Origin: Duncaniella sp.
Lineage (GTDB): Bacteria > Bacteroidota > Bacteroidia > Bacteroidales > Muribaculaceae
Direction of reading: 5' to 3'
Assembly: GCA_029060405.1 (NCBI GenBank)
Contig: JAIDUB010000082.1
Location: 1-48,520, forward strand
DNA length: 48,520 bases
Shown here: one piece after another, positions 1 through 7,325 of the stretch
How the letters are laid out: each line of letters starts with the position of its first letter
Numbering within the stretch: the stretch's first letter is position 1
Notes under the pieces: generated by a model
The model's database searches: none
What the model was told of the DNA's origin: nothing
The model's input: only the letters and a program-made list of their open reading frames with translations
Position numbers and translations under genes: made by a program

Positions 1-2
1 GT

Positions 3-299
3 CATATCCATCTCGTAGCCGGATTCGTGGCCGACAAAGATGTCACGACAATATTGCGCATGATAGCCACACTCCCATTGACCGAAGGCGTCTCCCTGTC
101 GCTTTACCTCACGGCGCCGTCCACACCGCGACGGCTGGAAGCCGAATCCCTGCTTGCCCTTGCCGAGAAAGAAGGACTCGCGGCGAAAGCTTATCCTGAC
201 GTCAAGTCGGCTCTGGAGGCAGCCCGGGACAATTCGGCAAAGGATGACCTGATTTTCATAGGCGGCAGCAATTTTCTTATAGCGGATCTGCTTGGCTAA
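3..299 (+). CDS. folC: Folylpolyglutamate synthase / dihydrofolate synthase, C-terminal fragment
   Basis: Partial gene entering from the left edge. The frame is open from base 3 and reads HIHLVAGFVADKDV, like the start of the C-terminal ligase domain of FolC. It ends FIGGSNFLIADLL, the closing FolC motif (GGS-F--ADLL). The enzyme adds glutamate to folates in the cytoplasm. Only about 98 of roughly 420 residues are inside the window, so the ATP-binding domain cannot be checked. The next gene begins 62 bases downstream and belongs to sugar-acid catabolism, so a functional link is unlikely. Confidence 0.85.
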   Translation, partial: HIHLVAGFVADKDVTTILRMIATLPLTEGVSLSLYLTAPSTPRRLEAESLLALAEKEGLAAKAYPDVKSALEAARDNSAKDDLIFIGGSNFLIADLLG

Positions 300-361
300 G
301 AACTTTCACTCCGGCGCAGACGTTGAATAATTAACAGAAATCTCATTAACTTACGCAATAC

Positions 362-1516
362 ATGGAAAAGACTTGGAGATGGTTTGGCCCTACAGACCCC
401 ATAACGCTTCCGATGCTCAGACAGATAGGTGTGGAAGGCATAGTGACTTCACTCCACCACCTGCCCGCAGGTGAGGTATGGACTGAGGACGAAGTAGTGA
501 AAATGCGCGATTATATCGAGGACAGCGGACTGCGCTGGAGCGTGGTGGAAAGTCTGCCCGTGAGCGAAAGTATCAAGTACGGCGGAGCTGACCGCGACAA
601 GCTTATCGACAATTATATCGAGAGCCTGCGCAATCTCGGTAATGCGGGCGTTAAGACCGTGTGTTACAACTTCATGCCTGTGCTCGACTGGGCGCGCACC
701 GACCTCGAGAACCCCAATCCCGACGGGACATCGAATCTGTATTTCAATATGGCCGAAATGGCATATTTCGATATCTACATTCTGAAACGCAAAGACGCCG
801 AGAAATCGTGGGATGCGTCCACACTCGCCCGAGTGGAGGAGCTCCGCAAGAAAATGACTCCCGAGGATGAGAAGCGCCTTGTCGATAATATTATCGTAAA
901 GACACAGGGGTTCGTAGGAGGAAACATATCGGAGAGCGACAACGATCCTGTAGCCAAATTCAGGCAGCTTCTCGACCTATACAAGGATATCGATGCCGAC
1001 AAGCTGCGCGAGAACATGAAATATTTCCTTGAAAAGATAATGCCCGTATGCAATGAATATGACATTAACATGTGCGTGCATCCCGACGACCCTCCCATGC
1101 CTCTGTTCGGGCTGCCGCGCATAGTTACCTGCGATGCCGACATCGAAACATTTCTCAACGCGGTCGACAATCCTCACAACGGACTGACTTTCTGCGCCGG
1201 GTCGCTGAGTGCCGGCGCTCACAACGACGTGGTCGCTCTTGCCAAGAAATATGCTCCGCGCACTCATTTCGTACATGCCCGCATATGCCGTGTGATGCCC
1301 GACGGCGATTTCAAGGAATCGAGCCATCTCGACCCGCGGCTTATTGAGATTGTGCGCACTTTTGAGCGCGAGCGTCCCGGTGTGCCCATGAGAGTAGACC
1401 ATGCGCCCCTCATGCTCGGCGACGAGAAGATGGGCTATAATGCCGGATATTCATTCCACGGACGCATGCTTGCTCTGGGGTATGGTTTCGGGCATAATGG
1501 CAACGGTAAACACTGA
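362..1516 (+). CDS. uxuA: Mannonate dehydratase
   Basis: A 384-residue protein that starts MEKTWRWFGPTDPITLPMLRQ, the typical UxuA N-terminus, and is close to the usual family length of about 390. UxuA dehydrates D-mannonate to 2-keto-3-deoxygluconate in the glucuronate pathway. Metal-ligand regions of the TIM barrel are visible, including CVHPDDPP near residue 239, THFVHAR near 301 and MRVDHAPLM near 342. The next gene, 17 bases downstream, is a short-chain dehydrogenase that fits the preceding step, so the two probably form a hexuronate operon. No clear promoter is visible; TTG and TAACTTAC upstream match the Bacteroidota consensus only weakly. Confidence 0.95.
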   Translation: MEKTWRWFGPTDPITLPMLRQIGVEGIVTSLHHLPAGEVWTEDEVVKMRDYIEDSGLRWSVVESLPVSESIKYGGADRDKLIDNYIESLRNLGNAGVKTVCYNFMPVLDWARTDLENPNPDGTSNLYFNMAEMAYFDIYILKRKDAEKSWDASTLARVEELRKKMTPEDEKRLVDNIIVKTQGFVGGNISESDNDPVAKFRQLLDLYKDIDADKLRENMKYFLEKIMPVCNEYDINMCVHPDDPPMPLFGLPRIVTCDADIETFLNAVDNPHNGLTFCAGSLSAGAHNDVVALAKKYAPRTHFVHARICRVMPDGDFKESSHLDPRLIEIVRTFERERPGVPMRVDHAPLMLGDEKMGYNAGYSFHGRMLALGYGFGHNGNGKH

Positions 1517-1533
1517 AAAATAATCAATCGCTT

Positions 1534-2346
1534 ATGAACGAACTCTTTTCAATCAAAGATAAAGTGGTGGTGATTACCGGAGGAACCGGCGTGCTCGGCC
1601 ACTGCATTTCACGGTATCTGGCTTCGCAGGGCGCTAAAGTCGCCGTGCTCGGGCGTCGTGCCGACGAGGGTAAGGCAATAGTTGGGGAAATAACGAGTGA
1701 CGGTGGCGACGCGATATTTCTCACCACCGACGTGCTCGACGCCACGATGCTCGAAAAGAACCGCGACGATATTCTCGCCCGCTACGGGCGGATCGATGCC
1801 CTGCTCAATGCGGCCGGGGGCAATATGCCCGGTGCCACAATAGCTCCCGCAGGCAACATATTTGACCTTGACATTGACGCTTTCCGCAAAGTGGTGGATA
1901 TCAATTTGTCGGGCACCGTACTCCCCACTCAGATATTTCTCAGGCCTATGGTCGAGGCCGGAAGCGGTTCGATAGTGAATTTCTCGTCGATGGCGGCTTT
2001 CCGTCCGCTTACCCGCGTGGCGGGATATGCGGCGGCCAAAGCCGGGATAAGCAATTTCACTGCGTTTCTTGCCAATGAAGTAGCCAAGAAATTCTCTCCC
2101 TCCATACGCGTAAATGCCATTGCGCCCGGATTTTTCCTCACTAATCAAAACCGCTCGCTGCTCACCAATCCCGACGGCTCTCTTACCGAGCGTGGTACCG
2201 ACGTGATCCGTCAGACACCTTTCGGCCGCTTCGGACGTCCCGAGGAACTTTGCGGTACCATTCAGTATCTCATATCCGATGCCTCATCGTTTGTGACAGG
2301 CACGGTGGCCGTGGTCGACGGCGGTTTCAATGTATTCGCAATGTGA
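1534..2346 (+). CDS. uxuB: SDR-family D-mannonate oxidoreductase (fructuronate reductase type)
   Basis: A 270-residue short-chain dehydrogenase/reductase. The cofactor motif TGGTGVLG is at residues 15-22, NAAGG at 92-96, the catalytic serines at 151-152 and YAAAK with Tyr165/Lys169. Position directly after uxuA suggests it interconverts fructuronate and mannonate with NAD(H). In Bacteroidota this step is commonly done by an SDR enzyme rather than the long-chain UxuB of enterobacteria. The family call is firm; the substrate is inferred from the neighbour. Gluconate 5-dehydrogenase-like activity is the main alternative. Confidence 0.85.
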   Translation: MNELFSIKDKVVVITGGTGVLGHCISRYLASQGAKVAVLGRRADEGKAIVGEITSDGGDAIFLTTDVLDATMLEKNRDDILARYGRIDALLNAAGGNMPGATIAPAGNIFDLDIDAFRKVVDINLSGTVLPTQIFLRPMVEAGSGSIVNFSSMAAFRPLTRVAGYAAAKAGISNFTAFLANEVAKKFSPSIRVNAIAPGFFLTNQNRSLLTNPDGSLTERGTDVIRQTPFGRFGRPEELCGTIQYLISDASSFVTGTVAVVDGGFNVFAM

Positions 2347-2354
2347 CAGTAAAA

Positions 2355-3182
2355 ATGAAAAATTCAATTATAACGTTTTTGGTGGCGGCAATCACCTCTT
2401 TTGTATCTATGGCACAAACGGATTCAACCCTTTATATCGACGGCTCGCAGGGACGTCTTTACACATGCGTCACTCTCCCCGACGGCGACGGCGCTTGTCC
2501 TATGGTGATTCTCTCACACGGCTTCGGTTCCGACATGAACTCCCCTATCATCGCATCTCTTGCCAAGGAGTTGCCTGCAAGAGGTATAGGTGTGGTGCGG
2601 TTTGACTTCAACGGTTGCGGAAAAAGCGACGGTGAATTTCAGAACATGACCGTGCCTAATGAAATCGAGGATCTGATGGCCGTAATATCTTGGACAAGAC
2701 TTCAGCCGCGCACGGAAAGTATATCTCTCACGGGACATTCGCAGGGCGGTGTGGTTAGTGGAATGGCTGCCGGGACTGTAGGTGAAACGCAGATTAAATG
2801 CCTTGCGTTGCTGTCAGCTGCCGCTGTGCTCCGTGAAGACGCTCTGAGGGGCAATACTCAGGGCGCGAGATACAATCCGTGGCACCTTGATCAGCCTTAC
2901 TATATCGTTCCGGGTCGTAATCTCAAGCTTGGCAGAGCATATATACAGACCGCTATGACGCTACCAATTTACGAAACCACCTCGCGTTATTCAGGTCCTG
3001 CTCTCGTGCTTAACGGCATGGCTGATGTTGTAGTGCCTTACACCTACGGCGAACTATATCACAAACTCATGCCGCAGAGCCAACTCCAACTCCTCCCCGG
3101 AGAAAACCACGGACTCACCGAGAATCTGCCTTACGCCACCGGCTTGGTCGCCGACTGGCTTGAGCGACAGCTCAAACCTTGA
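2355..3182 (+). CDS. Secreted alpha/beta hydrolase (serine esterase-like)
   Basis: A 275-residue protein. I chose the ATG at 2355, eight bases after the uxuB stop, because it opens a signal peptide (MKNSIITFLVAAITSFVSMAQ); an upstream in-frame start would run into uxuB and lose it. The nucleophile elbow GHSQGG places Ser129, with Asp224 (GMADVVVP) and His252 (GENHG) completing the triad, and an oxyanion region HGFGSD near residue 55. It is probably a periplasmic or surface esterase or peptidase-like hydrolase. Spacing suggests co-transcription with uxuA and uxuB, so acyl removal from a sugar-acid polymer is possible but unproven. Confidence 0.85.
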   Translation: MKNSIITFLVAAITSFVSMAQTDSTLYIDGSQGRLYTCVTLPDGDGACPMVILSHGFGSDMNSPIIASLAKELPARGIGVVRFDFNGCGKSDGEFQNMTVPNEIEDLMAVISWTRLQPRTESISLTGHSQGGVVSGMAAGTVGETQIKCLALLSAAAVLREDALRGNTQGARYNPWHLDQPYYIVPGRNLKLGRAYIQTAMTLPIYETTSRYSGPALVLNGMADVVVPYTYGELYHKLMPQSQLQLLPGENHGLTENLPYATGLVADWLERQLKP

Positions 3183-3525
3183 GTAATTGCTCCACAACTA
3201 CCGCATTATTGTGTTCGCGGTCATGCGAGGAATATAGCAACGTGACTACAGAATGGGAGGCGATAGTCTGCGCCAACTTATCAAAAGCCGGATTGGATTT
3301 CAGTTCGGCTTTATATTTTTCTACAAACTGAGGCCAACGCCCCTCGGAATCGGCATGAAACCATTCACGCAATTCTGTCGACGGAGCGATATCCTTATCC
3401 CACAAGTCATAGTGAAAAGTTTCGTGCGAGAGTCCGCGCGGCCACAAGCGGTCGATATATACCCTGAATCCGTCGGTTGCTTCGGCCGGAACATAAGCCC
3501 GTTTTATCTTAAGAGTCTGTATCAT
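3172..3525 (-). CDS. DUF488 family protein
   Basis: A 117-residue cytoplasmic protein with the DUF488 hallmark GFRVYIDRLWPRGLS near residues 19-33 and a central DLWDKDIAPS-ELR-W segment. The function of the family is not established. It is convergent with the upstream hydrolase and shares its last 11 bases with the end of that gene. The start MIQTLKIKR is the only good one. It is divergent from rubredoxin, with a 118-base gap. Confidence 0.9.
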   Translation of the reverse strand: MIQTLKIKRAYVPAEATDGFRVYIDRLWPRGLSHETFHYDLWDKDIAPSTELREWFHADSEGRWPQFVEKYKAELKSNPAFDKLAQTIASHSVVTLLYSSHDREHNNAVVVEQLLKV

Positions 3526-3643
3526 GATAAGTTAAATTTATACCTAAAACAATTTAGATCAGGTGAATGTTTTCTTGAACAATCCGGCCGTTACAGATGT
3601 TATAATTGCATATTTATGAACAAACTAAAAAACAAAACGAATT

Positions 3644-3805
3644 ATGGACAAGTACGTATGTGAAGTGTGTGATTGGGTATATGATCCCGAAGTAGGTGAC
3701 CCCGACAACGGTGTAGCCCCCGGCACAAAATTTGAAGATATTCCCGATGACTGGGTATGCCCCGTGTGCGGTGTCGGCAAAGACGAATTCCGCAAGGAGG
3801 ACTAA
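3644..3805 (+). CDS. rub: Rubredoxin
   Basis: A 53-residue protein, the standard rubredoxin length. Two CxxC pairs bind a single iron: Cys6/Cys9 (CEVC) and Cys39/Cys42 (CPVC). Other hallmarks are the aromatic [18 protein letters not shown] segment and DDWVCPVCG. It is a small cytoplasmic one-electron carrier, usually a partner of rubrerythrin or other oxygen-detoxifying enzymes in anaerobes. A rubrerythrin gene lies 4.5 kb away. A strong hairpin follows 25 bases after the stop, so it is likely monocistronic. Confidence 0.97.
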   Translation: MDKYVCEVCDWVYDPEVGDPDNGVAPGTKFEDIPDDWVCPVCGVGKDEFRKED

Positions 3806-3829
3806 TTCAGCATCCACTAAAAAACATAG

Positions 3830-3865
3830 TCACGCGACATAGAGAAACCACTCTTTGTCGCGTGA
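3830..3865 (+). terminator. Hairpin terminator after rubredoxin
   Basis: TCACGCGACA (3830-3839) pairs with TGTCGCGTGA (3856-3865). A second stem AGAG/CTCT lies inside, around a six-base loop. TTGATTTT follows, a weak U-rich tail. Confidence 0.75.
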
Positions 3866-3887
3866 TTGATTTTCAGTAAGTTATACT

Positions 3888-3978
3888 TATTTTCGTAATT
3901 TTCCAAACATTTAAATCGCCATTTTTCGTAATTTTCCAAACATTTAAATCGCCGTTTTTCGTAATTTTCCAAACATTT
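3888..3978. repeat. 33-bp tandem repeat, about 2.8 copies
   Basis: The motif TTCGTAATTTTCCAAACATT recurs with an exact 33-base period: CGTAA begins at 3894, 3927 and 3960. The units differ mainly at their junctions, and the third is cut off after AAACATTT. The array lies between the rubredoxin terminator and the promoter of the HD-domain gene, ending about 35 bases before its -33 element. It could be a transcription-factor array or a slipped-strand minisatellite; nothing in the sequence decides. Confidence 0.9.
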
Positions 3979-4013
3979 GGCATTGTATCATCAGCCCGAT
4001 GACTGTATAATTC

Positions 4014-4044
4014 TTGTCGATTTTATAAAAATTGGCTAACTTTG
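4014..4044 (+). promoter_or_regulatory. Promoter of the HD-domain gene
   Basis: TTG at 4014-4016, a 20-base spacer, then TAACTTTG at 4037-4044, an exact match to the Bacteroidota -33/-7 layout. It predicts transcription from about 4048 and decides the start codon of the next gene. Confidence 0.7.
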
Positions 4045-4065
4045 AATATCGAAATTTTTCAGAAA

Positions 4066-4509
4066 ATGACCGACAATATGATTGATCTTTGCCTTGACAT
4101 TGCAGTCAGGGCGCATCGGGATCAGAAGGATCTCGACGGAAATCCGGTAATACTCCATCCTCTCACGGTGGGATTGAAAGGCAAGAATGCCCACGAGATA
4201 TGCGCCGGTTTTCTTCATGATGTAGTGGAGGATACCGATATCACTTTCGACGATCTACTTGCCGAGGGGGTGGCTCCTGATATCGTGGATGCGTTGCGTT
4301 TACTCACTCACGACAAAGGAGTGGAATATCTCGATTACGTGAGAAGAATAGCAGCATCGGGCAATAAGCTTGCCATTGCCGTGAAACTCAACGATCTCTC
4401 CCATAATCTCGAGCGAGGCCGACGCATGGGCTATACCCGTCTGGTAGCCAAGCACGAATCAGCCCTCAGGGAATTTGAGAAGATACTTTCACCACAATCT
4501 TGCCGGTGA
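4066..4509 (+). CDS. Small HD-domain phosphohydrolase resembling the RelA/SpoT hydrolase domain
   Basis: A 147-residue protein. An in-frame TTG at 4042 would lie inside the -7 promoter element, so I start at the ATG at 4066. Motifs match the metal-dependent (p)ppGpp hydrolase domain: His31 in the ILHP segment, FLHDVVEDT with His51/Asp52 and Glu55/Asp56, and VKLNDLSHNL at 107-115 where SpoT has KLADRLHN. There is no synthetase or TGS domain, so it resembles a stand-alone small alarmone hydrolase. Other nucleotide substrates are possible. Its 3' end overlaps the convergent oxidoreductase gene by 44 bases. Confidence 0.8.
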   Translation: MTDNMIDLCLDIAVRAHRDQKDLDGNPVILHPLTVGLKGKNAHEICAGFLHDVVEDTDITFDDLLAEGVAPDIVDALRLLTHDKGVEYLDYVRRIAASGNKLAIAVKLNDLSHNLERGRRMGYTRLVAKHESALREFEKILSPQSCR

Positions 4510-5449
4510 GATTTCTCTTCTCGGCGAGCATATGAGCCTGTGAGATTTCATCGAGGGTAAACCGCGCTGCAATCACCGGATCGATGCCGCCCTTATCAAT
4601 CAGCTGCATCATTTCCGAAATCTGCATGGGCTGAGGTGCATTGCTGTAAAATCCCGTAAGATACACACCCGAAGGAATCTCCTTGATCGGATCGAAATCC
4701 TTGAGTCCGTATACACCGCCAAGCAGTCCGGTGTGGCACACAATTCCATGCACTGCTGTCACCCGCAGCGAATCGCGGAGCGTGGAAGCACCTATCAGTT
4801 CAAGCACCTTGTCGGCTCCGCGGGGAAAGCGATCCAGAAATCGCAGGCGGAAATCATCTCCCTCCGTTATTACATCGTCGGCTCCGAGTTCTCTGAGAAG
4901 TTCAGCCTTTGCTTGGTTGCGAGTGGTAGAAATCACGGTCGCCCCCATAACTTTGGCAAGCTGCAAGGCTGCGATACCCACGGTGGATGTGCCGCCGCGT
5001 ATGAGTAAGGTATCTCCCGCTTTCAATTGGAGAGAAACTCCCAGAGAACCATAGGCCGTGTAAAATGTCTCGGGCACGGCTGCAAGTTCTTCCGCGCCAA
5101 GTTGCGAATCGACAGCAAAGACGTGGTCGGCCGGCACAAGGCAATATTCGGCATAACTGCCGTCGAAGCTGCGCCCCATTCCGCCCATCAGCGCCATTAC
5201 CCGCTGTCCTTTTCTGAATTGCGTATCAGAAGGATCGGCCACCACTCCCACACATTCTATGCCCGGGATAATCGGCTTCCTGATATATGGCTGAGCAACC
5301 TCAAACTGCCGGAGCAATACTTCCGAATGATTCAGCCCGAATGCCTCCACTTTTATCAAAACCCGCCCGGGCACGACTTTCGGCACGGGAATTTCAGTAA
5401 CTCTCATTTCTTCAGCCTTACACGGCCGAGTCAATACTACAGCTTTCAT
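4466..5449 (-). CDS. MDR-family (zinc-less) alcohol dehydrogenase / quinone oxidoreductase-like
   Basis: A 327-residue medium-chain reductase beginning MKAVVLTRP. The start overlaps the upstream maturase stop as ATGA (5446-5449); a start five codons upstream is possible but less typical. The GroES-like domain has PGIECVGVV, and the Rossmann segment reads LLIRGGTSTVGIAALQLAK. The usual structural-zinc cysteines are absent, as in NADPH:quinone or enoyl reductases. It is the last gene of the peptide/maturase operon, so it may be a tailoring oxidoreductase or an electrophile-detoxifying partner. HxlR-type regulators elsewhere (YodB, QorR) control quinone reductases, which fits the nearby regulator. 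Confidence 0.85.
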   Translation of the reverse strand: MKAVVLTRPCKAEEMRVTEIPVPKVVPGRVLIKVEAFGLNHSEVLLRQFEVAQPYIRKPIIPGIECVGVVADPSDTQFRKGQRVMALMGGMGRSFDGSYAEYCLVPADHVFAVDSQLGAEELAAVPETFYTAYGSLGVSLQLKAGDTLLIRGGTSTVGIAALQLAKVMGATVISTTRNQAKAELLRELGADDVITEGDDFRLRFLDRFPRGADKVLELIGASTLRDSLRVTAVHGIVCHTGLLGGVYGLKDFDPIKEIPSGVYLTGFYSNAPQPMQISEMMQLIDKGGIDPVIAARFTLDEISQAHMLAEKRNLTGKIVVKVSSQIP

Positions 5450-6465
5450 ATTTCTTTCCAGCATTGAGGATCAGGGGCATAGAATGAGCGGTGATAACCG
5501 TAGGCTACCGCCGGACATCCGCGACAGAAACGCAGCAGCTCACACTTGGCGCACTTCTCGAAGCGGTCATACTGCCTGTAACGCTCCATTTCTTCACCAG
5601 TCCACAATTCATATAAAGGTTTCACAAACAAGTTGCCAACCACACTCTCAAATCTCCGGCAAGCCATTACATTGCCGTCGGGTTGGATGGTAAAATGACA
5701 GTCGCCGCAATGACAACCGTCGTATATCACGTCTTCGTCACAGTCAGCCGGGATTCTGAAAAGTCCTTTTTCATGCAGGTACAGCGTCCACAGATGATCT
5801 TTAAGATTAAATACCGTGCCCGAATCCTTGTGTTGCTCGAATTTCGTCCACATCCTGTCGAGAAAATCCCGGTACTCAAGCGGAGAAATATGTGTGCTTT
5901 TTTCCTCAGAAGTAGGACAATAGCGCCCGAATGCAAATACATTGACTCCTTTTTCCACCACAAGGTCAACTATATCGGGAATCTCATCGATATTTGTACC
6001 CGATACAGTGGTCATGACCGCCACGCGGATACCGTTTCGCTTCAGCACGTCGATTTTCCCGACCGTGGTGTCAAACGATCCCGGCTTGCGTATCGCATCG
6101 TGGGTGTCGCGCATACCGTCGAGCGAAAGCTGATATTTCTCACATCCGAGCGACTTCATCATCCGGCATGTCTCATCGGTGAGATGAAACGGATTGCCGA
6201 GAATGGTAAACGGAATATTGCGCTCATGCAGCATGGCGAGTATATCGCGGAAATTGCGATGGAGAATCGGATCGCCTCCGGTGATATAGAAATACGGAAG
6301 GCGGTTCATGCGCCGGCACATATCCGCACATTGCTCTATTACCTCTCGGGCTCGCGGGAGCGGCATCTCGATAATGTGGGGATGTCCTTCCGAGAAAATA
6401 TAGCAGTGCTCGCAGCGCTGGTCACAGCTGTCGGTGATATGCCACTGAAATGCAAAATATTCCAT
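5446..6465 (-). CDS. Radical SAM/SPASM peptide maturase of an ACG-repeat peptide
   Basis: A 339-residue enzyme. The radical SAM cluster motif is CDQRCEHC with Cys14, Cys18 and Cys21. TGGDP at 62-66 stands in for the usual GGEP. A C-terminal SPASM domain has many cysteines for auxiliary 4Fe-4S clusters: Cys251, 253, 256, 269, 305, 308, 314, 317 and 335. Such enzymes install carbon-based crosslinks or other changes on ribosomal peptides. The gene lies 80 bases after a Cys-rich ACG-repeat peptide and overlaps the next oxidoreductase by four bases. I recall an annotated ACGX-type maturase family, and this architecture fits it. The chemistry it performs cannot be read from sequence. Confidence 0.88.
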   Translation of the reverse strand: MEYFAFQWHITDSCDQRCEHCYIFSEGHPHIIEMPLPRAREVIEQCADMCRRMNRLPYFYITGGDPILHRNFRDILAMLHERNIPFTILGNPFHLTDETCRMMKSLGCEKYQLSLDGMRDTHDAIRKPGSFDTTVGKIDVLKRNGIRVAVMTTVSGTNIDEIPDIVDLVVEKGVNVFAFGRYCPTSEEKSTHISPLEYRDFLDRMWTKFEQHKDSGTVFNLKDHLWTLYLHEKGLFRIPADCDEDVIYDGCHCGDCHFTIQPDGNVMACRRFESVVGNLFVKPLYELWTGEEMERYRQYDRFEKCAKCELLRFCRGCPAVAYGYHRSFYAPDPQCWKEI

Positions 6466-6486
6466 TCTTTGCTATGGTTACGTTAT

Positions 6487-6521
6487 ACGCGACTCCGACA
6501 GTAAAAGTGCCGGAGCCGCGT
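6487..6521 (-). promoter_or_regulatory. Minus-strand RNA hairpin between peptide and maturase genes
   Basis: A 14-bp stem with a 7-base loop lies between the peptide stop and the maturase start. Arms are 6487-6500 and 6508-6521. In the minus-strand RNA all 14 pairs form, two as G-U wobbles; on the plus strand the same two would be A-C mismatches, so selection for minus-strand structure is likely. No U-run follows, so it is probably a processing, stabilising or attenuating element that sets the peptide-to-enzyme ratio. Confidence 0.65.
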
Positions 6522-6545
6522 GACAATCTTGAAGTTAAAAAAGAT

Positions 6546-6725
6546 TTACTTCTCTCCTGCGCCACAGGCTGAGCCGCAGGCTGCAGGCTTGGGTTCGGGC
6601 TTATCGTCGCCGGCACCGCAGGCCGAGCCGCAGGCTGCCGAAGGTGTACCGTTTTCAGCTTCAGCGCACAGATAGGCCTGTGCCGTGTGGGGGAACAATC
6701 CGTTGGAAACACGTTTCATAGTCAT
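6546..6725 (-). CDS. Cys-rich ACG-repeat precursor peptide (putative RiPP)
   Basis: A 59-residue peptide. The first 29 residues look like a leader (MTMKRVSNGLFPHTAQAYLC...). The rest carries two identical AACGSACGAG blocks at 30-39 and 48-57, joined by an acidic/proline linker (DDKPEPKP) and ending EK. Cysteines are 20, 32, 36, 50 and 54. A second ATG at 6719 would remove two residues. It is the first gene of a three-gene operon with the radical SAM/SPASM enzyme and an oxidoreductase. I recall such peptides being called ACGX-repeat peptides. No exporter or leader peptidase is adjacent, so whether the product leaves the cell is unknown. Confidence 0.85.
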   Translation of the reverse strand: MTMKRVSNGLFPHTAQAYLCAEAENGTPSAACGSACGAGDDKPEPKPAACGSACGAGEK

Positions 6726-6761
6726 TGTGGTTTTGAGGGTTTAACATTTGGTTATCACGTG

Positions 6762-6792
6762 CAAAAATACACCTTTACATTCACTTTATCAA
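6762..6792 (-). promoter_or_regulatory. Promoter of the peptide-maturase-oxidoreductase operon
   Basis: Read on the minus strand: TTG at 6792-6790, a 20-base spacer, then TATTTTTG at 6769-6762. This is an exact fit to the Bacteroidota pattern. Expected transcription start is near 6758, giving a leader of roughly 33 bases before the first ATG. Confidence 0.75.
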
Positions 6793-6794
6793 GA

Positions 6795-6820
6795 GGTTAC
6801 TATTTATGCATATAGTAACC
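6795..6820. promoter_or_regulatory. Palindromic operator candidate
   Basis: A perfect inverted repeat, GGTTACTAT (6795-6803) and ATAGTAACC (6812-6820), with an 8-base centre. It abuts the -33 element of the peptide operon and lies 129 bases upstream of the divergent HxlR regulator. Dyad sites with GTTAC/GTAAC half-sites next to an HxlR gene suggest this is where that regulator binds. Confidence 0.7.
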
Positions 6821-6919
6821 TTTTTATCACTTTTGCTCAGTCTCAGTCTATTGGGCAGCGAAAATTTTTTGAGAAAAATTTATCTTGTGGCGCAGTGTCG
6901 GAAAGCGATTTTTTATCAT

Positions 6920-6927
6920 TAACTTTG
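6920..6927 (+). promoter_or_regulatory. -7 element of the HxlR gene
   Basis: TAACTTTG lies 21 bases before the HxlR start. I do not see a TTG at the expected 19-20 bases upstream, so only half of the promoter is supported. Confidence 0.45.
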
Positions 6928-6948
6928 CGATGAAAAGCAATGCCTTAA

Positions 6949-7323
6949 ATGAGAAAAAAAGAACTATATAACTCTATTATCGAGATATGTCCGGTGAGAA
7001 ACGTGATAGCACGTTTCGGCAACAAGTGGGCAATCCTCGTACTCCTTGTAATCAGTGAAAACACACAGGTAAGATTCAACGAACTGTCGCGCCTGATACC
7101 CGACATCTCCACCCGCGTGCTGTCATCGACACTCAAGACGCTCGAAGCCGACGGCCTGATAATGCGCACCGTATTTCCTCAGGTTCCACCGCGGGTTGAA
7201 TACTCGCTCACACCGTCGGGGCAGTCGCTCATCCCCATCATCATGCAGCTCACCGAGTGGGCGCAGAGCAATATGAAAACTATCATCGGTCACCGCCGGC
7301 AATTTGAACGTGACACCGAGTAA
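6949..7323 (+). CDS. HxlR-family winged-helix transcriptional regulator
   Basis: A 124-residue single-domain regulator. The family opening is seen as ICPVRNVIARFGNKWAILVL, with Cys14 at the position that is redox-sensing in YodB-like members. The recognition region FNELSRLIPDISTRVLSSTL and the wing VPPRVEYSLTPSG follow. It is divergent from the peptide/maturase operon with a perfect palindrome between them, and two bases upstream of a DUF5131 gene. A -7-like TAACTTTG lies at 6920-6927. I infer that it controls the peptide operon, itself or both, in response to a thiol-reactive signal. Confidence 0.92.
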   Translation: MRKKELYNSIIEICPVRNVIARFGNKWAILVLLVISENTQVRFNELSRLIPDISTRVLSSTLKTLEADGLIMRTVFPQVPPRVEYSLTPSGQSLIPIIMQLTEWAQSNMKTIIGHRRQFERDTE

Positions 7324-7325
7324 CG

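Noticed and set aside
300-361. Strong promoter for uxuA
   Set aside because: TTG with TAACTTAC at 21-base spacing differs at two positions from the -7 consensus; support is too weak to annotate.
3888-3978. CRISPR array
   Set aside because: The 33-base units are contiguous with no spacers.
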